Shown here piece after piece: positions 58,828-64,000 of a stretch of DNA of 64,000 nt. The stretch lies in NCBI GenBank assembly GCA_050948785.1, contig JBMNEM010000002.1:62001-126000 (forward strand), in the 5' to 3' direction. Made by a program: the position numbers and the translations under genes. Source of the DNA: JAAZMI01 sp050948785 (GTDB lineage: Bacteria; Bacillota; Dethiobacteria; DTU022; UBA8154). Each line of letters begins with the position of its first letter. Position 1 is the first letter of the stretch. The notes under the pieces are model-generated. The model made no database searches and had not been told where the DNA came from. It saw only the letters and a list, made by a program, of their open reading frames with translations.

Positions 58828-59622
58828 TCAGCGCAGCAGCATGCGGTCGTTATCCAGCTGTGTACCGCTTTTGTTTTTAAACTGCTCGATCAGCTGCTCC
58901 ACTGATATTTTTTCCCGTTCTTCCCCTTCCAGGTCGAGGATAATCCTGCCCTCATGCATCATGATCGTTCTTGTCCCGTAGGCCAGTGCCACAGTCATAT
59001 TATGGGTAATCATCATCGTGGAGAGCTTCTCCTCCGCCACGATCTTACCGGTAAGCTGCAGAACATTCTCGGCGATGGAGGGGTCCAAAGCGGCGGTATG
59101 TTCATCCAGCAGCAGCAGCTTCGGCCGGACAAGCGTCGCCATCAACAGGGTAAGCGCCTGGCGCTGCCCCGCCGACAATAGCCCGACTTTCTCCTTCATC
59201 CTGTTCTCCAATCCCAATCCTAACAGTGCCAGGCGCTCCCGGAACAGGCCCAAACCGGCCTTCGTCACCCCGGCTCCCAGCCCCCGCCGTTTGCCTTTGG
59301 CGTAAGCTATGGCCATATTTTCCTCAATGGTCATATCAAAGGCGGTGCCCTGTACCGGATCCTGAAACACCCGCCCGATATACCGGGATCGTTTATACTC
59401 CGGGCTGAAAGTAATCTCGCGTGAATCAAGAAAAATCCGCCCCTCGTCCACCCCATAAACCCCGGCCAGACAGTTAAGCAGGGTAGATTTCCCTGCGCCA
59501 TTGCCGCCAATGATTGTCACAAATTCTCCTGCCTCCAGCGCAAAGTTGATCCTGTCCAGAGCGCGCTTTTCATTGATGCTCCCCCGACCAAATATTTTGC
59601 TGAGCCCTTCAATTTTTAACAT
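58828..59622 (-). CDS. ABC transporter ATP-binding protein (TrpZ-like, copy 2)
   Basis: 264 residues, paralogue of 7891-8685. Walker A GGNGAGKSTLLNCLAG, LLSAGQRQALTLLM as signature, LLLLDEHTAALD Walker B and VTHNM-type THNMTVALAYG switch His. ATG start overlapping the permease end by 14 bp. Last gene of the T-box-controlled cassette. Confidence 0.9.
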   Translation of the reverse strand: MLKIEGLSKIFGRGSINEKRALDRINFALEAGEFVTIIGGNGAGKSTLLNCLAGVYGVDEGRIFLDSREITFSPEYKRSRYIGRVFQDPVQGTAFDMTIEENMAIAYAKGKRRGLGAGVTKAGLGLFRERLALLGLGLENRMKEKVGLLSAGQRQALTLLMATLVRPKLLLLDEHTAALDPSIAENVLQLTGKIVAEEKLSTMMITHNMTVALAYGTRTIMMHEGRIILDLEGEEREKISVEQLIEQFKNKSGTQLDNDRMLLR

Positions 59623-60538
59623 CAGATCTGTACTCCCAGTCTGCTTGCCGCGCAGATAATCTTTTTTGAAATGAAACCAAACGTTCTTTAATGGTAGAAG
59701 CGGACAGCGCCAGGGTGACGATCACCGCTGAAATCAACTTGAGATCGGTCGGCGGCATGCCCAATTCCAGCGCAAAGGCGATCACCAGCCGATAGAGCAC
59801 GGCCCCCAAGACAACGGCCACAAGCCGGCGGAGCAGCGATTTAGTGCCAAAGATCACTTCACCGATAATCACCGAGGCCAGCCCGATAATGACCATGCCG
59901 ATACCCATGCTGATATCGGCAAAAGATTGGTACTGGGCAATCAGTGCCCCGGAGAGAGCCACCAGCCCGTTGGAAAGAGCAAGCCCGGCCAGCTTGGTAT
60001 AATTCGTGCTGGCCCCCAGCGCCCGGACCATCTGTTCATTGTCACCCGTCGCCCGCAGGACCAGGCCAAGGCTGGTCCTTAAAAAGAAAAACAACAAGAT
60101 GAGTATGACCAGCAGGATCGCCAGAGAGATGATTAATTGCATATAGTCTGCCGCCGGAGCCCATTCCAGGAGGCTGAAGACCGTGGCCTTATTAATCAGG
60201 GGTATATTTGCCCTGTTGGCCATGACCTTCAAATTGATGGAGTAGAGCGCCAGCATATTCAAAATGCCGGCCAGGAGAGGCTGGATCTTCAGCCCCGTAT
60301 GCAGCAGCGCCGTGATACACCCGGCCAGGCACCCGGCCAGCAAAGCCAAAGCCAGCCCGGAAAAGGGCCGGCCGGCGCTGCAAAGCATCGCCGACACGGC
60401 TGCTCCCAGGACAAAGCTGCCGTCCACTGTCAGATCAGGCATATTCAGCGTCCGGAAGGAAAGAAAAACCCCTAGCGCAGTAATGGCATAGATAATCCCG
60501 AGCTCGACGGAACACTGCACGGTCATTAAACTCATCAT
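59609..60538 (-). CDS. ABC transporter permease (TrpY-like, copy 2)
   Basis: 309 residues with about eight helices, paralogue of 8702-9613. Shares PDLTVDGSFVLGAAV, LRATGDNEQMVRALGA and ISMGIGMVIIGLASVIIGEV. Start within a run of ATG codons (60538, 60535 or 60526); AAAGGGG lies upstream. Lies 43 bp after the binding-protein gene. Confidence 0.9.
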   Translation of the reverse strand: MMSLMTVQCSVELGIIYAITALGVFLSFRTLNMPDLTVDGSFVLGAAVSAMLCSAGRPFSGLALALLAGCLAGCITALLHTGLKIQPLLAGILNMLALYSINLKVMANRANIPLINKATVFSLLEWAPAADYMQLIISLAILLVILILLFFFLRTSLGLVLRATGDNEQMVRALGASTNYTKLAGLALSNGLVALSGALIAQYQSFADISMGIGMVIIGLASVIIGEVIFGTKSLLRRLVAVVLGAVLYRLVIAFALELGMPPTDLKLISAVIVTLALSASTIKERLVSFQKRLSARQADWEYRSDVKN

Positions 60539-60581
60539 TGTTCACTAACCCCTTTGTGCGTTCAGAATTTCAGCGGCTAAT

Positions 60582-61607
60582 CTATTGGCCAAACACCTGC
60601 ACAGCCTCCTGCAGCACGCCTTCCGGTATGGTGATCCCGATCGCCGCAGCCGTATCCTTGTTGACATAGATATCCATCTCCGTCATCGACTTTACCGCAA
60701 GATCACCCGGGTTTGCGCCCTTCAGGATCTCTATGGCCATCTCTGCTGTTTCCTGGCCCAGCACAGTATAATTAATGCCATAGGTGGCCAGGCCGCCATC
60801 CGCAACCATGGAATCGGCCCCGACATACACAGGTACCTTCGCCCTGTTGGCCACCTGGGCAACCACCGGCATCGCCGACGCCACCGTGTTGTCGATCGGT
60901 GAAAAAATGGCATCGACCTTGCCCACCAGAGATTGGGCCGCCTGCTGGACCTCCGACGAGTTGGTCACCGTTGCTTCCACCACAGTGAGCCCGTTCTTTT
61001 GGGCATACTCTTTCAGATCATTGATCACCGCAATTGAATTTGTCTCACTGGAGTTGTAAAGAGCGCCGATCTTTTGGATCTCCGGGGTAATACGCCGGGC
61101 CAGCTCCATGATTTTTTCCGCCGAGACAGCATCAGATGTGCCGGTAACATTTTTGCCCGGTTTCTCCATACTCTCCACCAGCCCGGAACCCAGCGGATCG
61201 GTGCAGGCGGAGAAGAGCACCGGGATATCCTTTGTTTCGCCCACAACCGCCTGAGCCGACTGCGTGGCGATGGCCACAATCAGATCGTAGCGGTTGTTGA
61301 CAAACTTCTGACAGATCGTCTTCAGGTTTGTCTGGTCACCCTGCGCATTTTGATAATCAATGCTTACCGCTGCGCCGTCTTTAAAGCCTTTTTCCTCCAG
61401 CCGGCTAATCAAGGCTTCCCGGATCGTGTTCAACGAGGGGTGCTCAACAATCTGCACAATACCGATCTTTTTCTTTGCAGCCTGATTTTCCGCCTCTTTC
61501 CCGGTCGCGGAAGTATCCCCGTCCGCCCCCGCTGTACACCCGGCCAGGGGCAGCAACAACCCCGCAAAAATACAAACCGCCAAGATTACCGCTAATGACT
61601 TTTTCAT
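60582..61607 (-). CDS. ABC transporter substrate-binding lipoprotein (TrpX-like, copy 2)
   Basis: 341 residues, the same length as copy 1 (9637-10662). Lipobox LLPLAGC (Cys about 24) and the COG2984 domain starting IGIVQIVEHPSLNTIREALI. The ATG at 61607 has AGGAGG 8 bases upstream. A T-box with a likely UGG specifier lies directly upstream, so tryptophan or a tryptophan-related ligand is the best guess. Confidence 0.9.
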   Translation of the reverse strand: MKKSLAVILAVCIFAGLLLPLAGCTAGADGDTSATGKEAENQAAKKKIGIVQIVEHPSLNTIREALISRLEEKGFKDGAAVSIDYQNAQGDQTNLKTICQKFVNNRYDLIVAIATQSAQAVVGETKDIPVLFSACTDPLGSGLVESMEKPGKNVTGTSDAVSAEKIMELARRITPEIQKIGALYNSSETNSIAVINDLKEYAQKNGLTVVEATVTNSSEVQQAAQSLVGKVDAIFSPIDNTVASAMPVVAQVANRAKVPVYVGADSMVADGGLATYGINYTVLGQETAEMAIEILKGANPGDLAVKSMTEMDIYVNKDTAAAIGITIPEGVLQEAVQVFGQ

Positions 61608-61716
61608 TGCCAATACCTCCTACAAATCATTTGGTTGCCTGAATCAAACCGGGTTTTCCCTGCAGCCCCTCTGCCCCTCCGCGGTTTGAGCAGAAAAGCA
61701 AGCGGACCGGGCACAC

Positions 61717-61975
61717 AAAATAAAAACGCCTGCCCTTCAAGGACAAGCGTAGTAACCTGCGGTACCACCTTGGTTGATGCACAGCGCGCTCCATGCATCC
61801 TCTCTGCAGGGTGCCAACACACCCGCGCCCAGTAACGCTGGCTTGCGTCGGAAGCTACTGAAAGCCAAAAAGCCTCTTTCGCCCCGCCCTCCGCGGACCA
61901 TTTACCCACTCCGTTTCCTGCCGGCTTCTCAGCCCCCCCGGCTCTCTGTATGGCTGGTGGTGGTTTTACTTCCGC
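61717..61975 (-). ncRNA. T-box riboswitch (tRNA-sensing leader), probable Trp specifier
   Basis: The T-box core AAGGTGGTACCGCAGG lies at 61756-61771. The transcription terminator follows (stem 61727-61735 with 61741-61749, then TTTTTATTTT). Stem I starts at GCGGA (61971-61975) paired with TCCGC (61893-61897). It has the AGTA loop-E element, an AGAGAG motif and the AGAAGCCGG distal part. Bases just 5' of TCCGC read AAATGG, so the specifier codon is most likely UGG (Trp); AUG and GGU cannot be excluded. Uncharged tRNA would favour antitermination of the transporter. Confidence 0.9.
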
Positions 61976-61992
61976 TTCATCAGTTTAAAAAA

Positions 61993-62021
61993 ATAATAGC
62001 GCATCAGCGGGTTTCTGTCAA
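61993..62021 (-). promoter_or_regulatory. Near-consensus promoter of the T-box transporter
   Basis: Minus strand TTGACA (62016-62021), exactly 17 bases, TATTAT (61993-61998). It ends about 18 bases before stem I. Confidence 0.85.
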
Positions 62022-62040
62022 CAGGACTTAAAATGTTGTA

Positions 62041-62319
62041 TTAATTAGACAATTATCTCCAAAAGTCAAAAAGCAAATTCCTCCTTTACTCACATCTCGC
62101 ATCTACAAGATCCAACTCGACCGGGACAACAACACAACAACGATAAAAAGGCCTGCTGCACTCTGTCAAAATCAGAATGGTTTTTCCATGGACACCGGAC
62201 ATTTTTACTGGTAAACTGTTCCTCAGGTGGGGGTAACCGGCAAATAAGGAGACACTGCCTGGCTTTCCCCGGCAAAATATCTGTAAGGAATGTGGGAGAA
62301 AGGAACGGTAGGGAAGACC
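62041..62319. other. Leader of the ComEC-like gene
   Basis: 279 bases with no gene. A structured stretch near 62226-62275 with GTGGGGGTAACCGGC and CTTTCCCCGGC could fold but matches no riboswitch class I recognise. The ribosome site GGTAGGGAAG is at about 62308-62317. Confidence 0.4.
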
Positions 62320-63240
62320 ATGCAGAAAAAAATTTACCGCGCAGGCGTAGCAGTTAAAAAGTATCTCCCCGTTATTTTTACACTGTTGCTGCTCCTTGTA
62401 TTCTGGTCAGGCGGCTGCAGCAGTTCACTTTTTTCCGAACCCGGAGCATCTCCAGGAACAGGAATCTTTCCCGCTGCTGCCACTGATTCCCTGACAGTCC
62501 ATTTTATCGATGTCGGGCAGGGGGACGCCATTTTCATCCAGGCACCGGAGAAAAATATCCTCATTGATGGAGGGGAGCGTAACAGCAATGTCGCCGCCTA
62601 TCTGCAAGACCTGGGTATTGACTCTCTGGATCTTGTACTCAGCACCCACCCCCATAATGATCATATTGGCGGCCTGCTCGATGTCCTGGAAAACATCCCG
62701 GTGCAAGAAGTGATCGATCCCGGGGTAATCCATACCACAAAAACTTTTGAAGATTATTTAACCCTGATCGATGCCCAGGAGATAAAGTTCACCATCGGCC
62801 GACCCGGCCTGACCAGGGAGCTGGGGGATGGTATAATCATGCAAATCCTGCATCCTGCTGCACCTTCCGCTTCTCATTTAAATGATGCTTCCCTGATCAC
62901 GAAAATCACCTTTGATAAAATCAGCTTTTTATTCACCGGCGATGCCGAGGAAAACAGTGAGGGTCAAATGCTCCGCAGCAACTGCCGACTCCAAAGCACC
63001 ATCCTCAAGATCGGGCACCATGGCAGCAGTTCAAGCACCTCCCCTCCTTTCCTAAAAGCCGTCAACCCGGAGTGTGCCATTATTATGGTTGGTGCGGAAA
63101 ACAAATACGCCCACCCCCATGAAGAAACGCTTCAAACGCTCACTGCAGCAGGAGTGAACATTTACAGGACGGACATCCACGGCACGATCACCATCACGAC
63201 TGACGGCCAGACGTATCATCTCAGCCTGGAAAAGGAATAA
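62320..63240 (+). CDS. ComEC/Rec2-like metallo-beta-lactamase lipoprotein
   Basis: 306 residues. An N-terminal signal with lipobox FWSGGC, then the ComEC C-terminal-type metallo-beta-lactamase domain: HFIDVGQGDAIFIQAPEKN, the metal motif STHPHNDHIGGL, FTGDAE and GHHGSSSS. Such secreted hydrolases may act on extracellular nucleic acid or phosphate substrates. ATG at 62320 has AGGGAAG upstream. DUF3006 follows in the same direction. Confidence 0.9.
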   Translation: MQKKIYRAGVAVKKYLPVIFTLLLLLVFWSGGCSSSLFSEPGASPGTGIFPAAATDSLTVHFIDVGQGDAIFIQAPEKNILIDGGERNSNVAAYLQDLGIDSLDLVLSTHPHNDHIGGLLDVLENIPVQEVIDPGVIHTTKTFEDYLTLIDAQEIKFTIGRPGLTRELGDGIIMQILHPAAPSASHLNDASLITKITFDKISFLFTGDAEENSEGQMLRSNCRLQSTILKIGHHGSSSSTSPPFLKAVNPECAIIMVGAENKYAHPHEETLQTLTAAGVNIYRTDIHGTITITTDGQTYHLSLEKE

Positions 63241-63502
63241 CACCCAACCTGAACATAGCCGGAACCATAAAAGTTGAATTTCAAAATGAACCCTCCCAAA
63301 CGTATTAAACATCAATGTTCACGCGATCGTTTGCAATAGTTTTGACAAATTTGCAAAAAATTTAAGACATAATTAGGACCTAAAGACCTGGGGGATCTGC
63401 CAGGAAATCAGGTCTCAACTTGAAATGGAAATTCGGGGATTTACTGAAAAATAAAAAGGGCGGGCCTGACAACCATTCGCCACGAAGGAGAAGAATAAAA
63501 AT

Positions 63503-63718
63503 ATGAAAGCTGTAGTAGATCGGTTTGAAGGTGATTATGCCGTCCTGTTGTTTGGAGCAAAGGAAATCAAGGTTGATTTCCCCAGGGAACTGTTACCTGA
63601 AGAAGTTAAAGAAGGAACCTGGCTAAAAATAACGTTGGCCATAGATGAAAAAGGAACCGCCCAACAGGAGAAAAAAATCTCCGGGCTGCTGGATAAACTG
63701 CAGAAAAAAAACAAATAA
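63503..63718 (+). CDS. DUF3006 family protein
   Basis: 71 residues. Small beta-rich protein of the DUF3006 family (AVVDRFEGDYAVLLFG, FPRELLPEEVKEGTWLKITL). Function unknown; often found next to ComEC-like metallo-beta-lactamases, as here. ATG start with GAAGGAGA upstream. A 262-bp gap with an AGACCTG/CAGGTCT inverted repeat (about 63383-63417) separates it from the hydrolase. Confidence 0.85.
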   Translation: MKAVVDRFEGDYAVLLFGAKEIKVDFPRELLPEEVKEGTWLKITLAIDEKGTAQQEKKISGLLDKLQKKNK

Positions 63719-63741
63719 ACCCCCTCCAAGCCAAAAAATTC

Positions 63742-63773
63742 ACCAGCCACAAGAACCGTTCCCGCGGTTGTTC
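63742..63773. repeat. Dispersed palindromic repeat, third site
   Basis: ACCAGCCACAAGAACCG then TTCCCGCGGTTGTTC, same orientation as 15240-15270. It lies just after the DUF3006 gene. The remaining bases to 64000 hold only a GGGAG/CTCCC hairpin near 63900-63920. Confidence 0.6.
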
Positions 63774-64000
63774 AGCCCGGGGGCTCGGAGGTTGTGGCCG
63801 TAGCTCACGTTTTTGACAAAATTCGGGGGCTGTCGGGTATCCTAACGCTGTTATCGGCCATAAATCTGAACATAATTTAGGCGCTACCGGGTACCGTTGC
63901 GGAGGGAGAGCTTTGCTCCCCCGGGGCTTGCTCGCTAACTATTTTTTATCGGCTACAGTCAGGTTCCTTACCCTTTCAGATATGCCAAGGTAATCCATAA

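Overview
The window comes from an anaerobic, endospore-forming, flagellated member of the Clostridia (Bacillota). The evidence is a SipL-type SPOCS/LysM spore protein, Veg and a DpaB-like protein (sporulation); a flagellar cluster with CsrA/FliW; CsaB (pyruvylated secondary cell-wall polymer); S-box and T-box leaders; strong AGGAGG ribosome sites with many TTG/GTG and two apparent CTG starts; and CooC (CODH/ACS maturation), which suggests a Wood-Ljungdahl acetogen or syntroph. No 16S rRNA is present, so genus cannot be assigned.

Layout. 1-15.1 kb (all minus strand): flagellar genes in transcription order flgM-flgN-flgK-flgL-fliW, then an ABC transporter cassette, then csrA, fliD, a FliT/FlgN-like gene, flaG, fliS, flgB-flgC-fliE-fliF-fliG (fliG runs off the left edge). 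flgK carries an in-frame stop. 15.2-23.9 kb: cupin phosphoglucose isomerase and GAPDH, dapB and a DpaB-like gene, small membrane and hypothetical genes, a bifunctional nuclease, csaB and a radical SAM gene. 24.2-28.3 kb: pcm, a three-gene homocysteine-from-sulfide operon (DUF39, NIL-ferredoxin, UPF0280) and queT. 28.4-42.2 kb: housekeeping and sporulation genes (sipL-like, veg, ykuK-like, rsmA, rhomboid, frameshifted comF, recD2, S-box-controlled metK, fabZ, a beta-CASP nuclease, cooC, a UPF0173 hydrolase) and one tRNA-Thr(CGT).

42.3-50.6 kb is the accessory region: an IS256-family element next to the tRNA, a decapitated gene end with a coupled 91-aa gene, a group II intron 3' remnant, and an AT-rich three-gene operon encoding two unknown proteins and an HD phosphohydrolase. 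The operon and intron remnant lie between 140-bp direct repeats derived from a coiled-coil gene. Beyond them are a decayed acyl-CoA synthetase gene and a two-gene unit made of a 47-aa protein and a coiled-coil protein. The HD operon is the best candidate for an undescribed (possibly defence) system.

50.6-64 kb: a peptide/nickel ABC operon (SBP-B-C-D-F), a MATE exporter with an odd acidic tail, a second copy of the TrpX-type ABC cassette (controlled here by a T-box with a probable UGG specifier), and a ComEC-like metallo-beta-lactamase lipoprotein followed by DUF3006. A palindromic repeat of about 30 bp recurs in intergenic spaces across the window.
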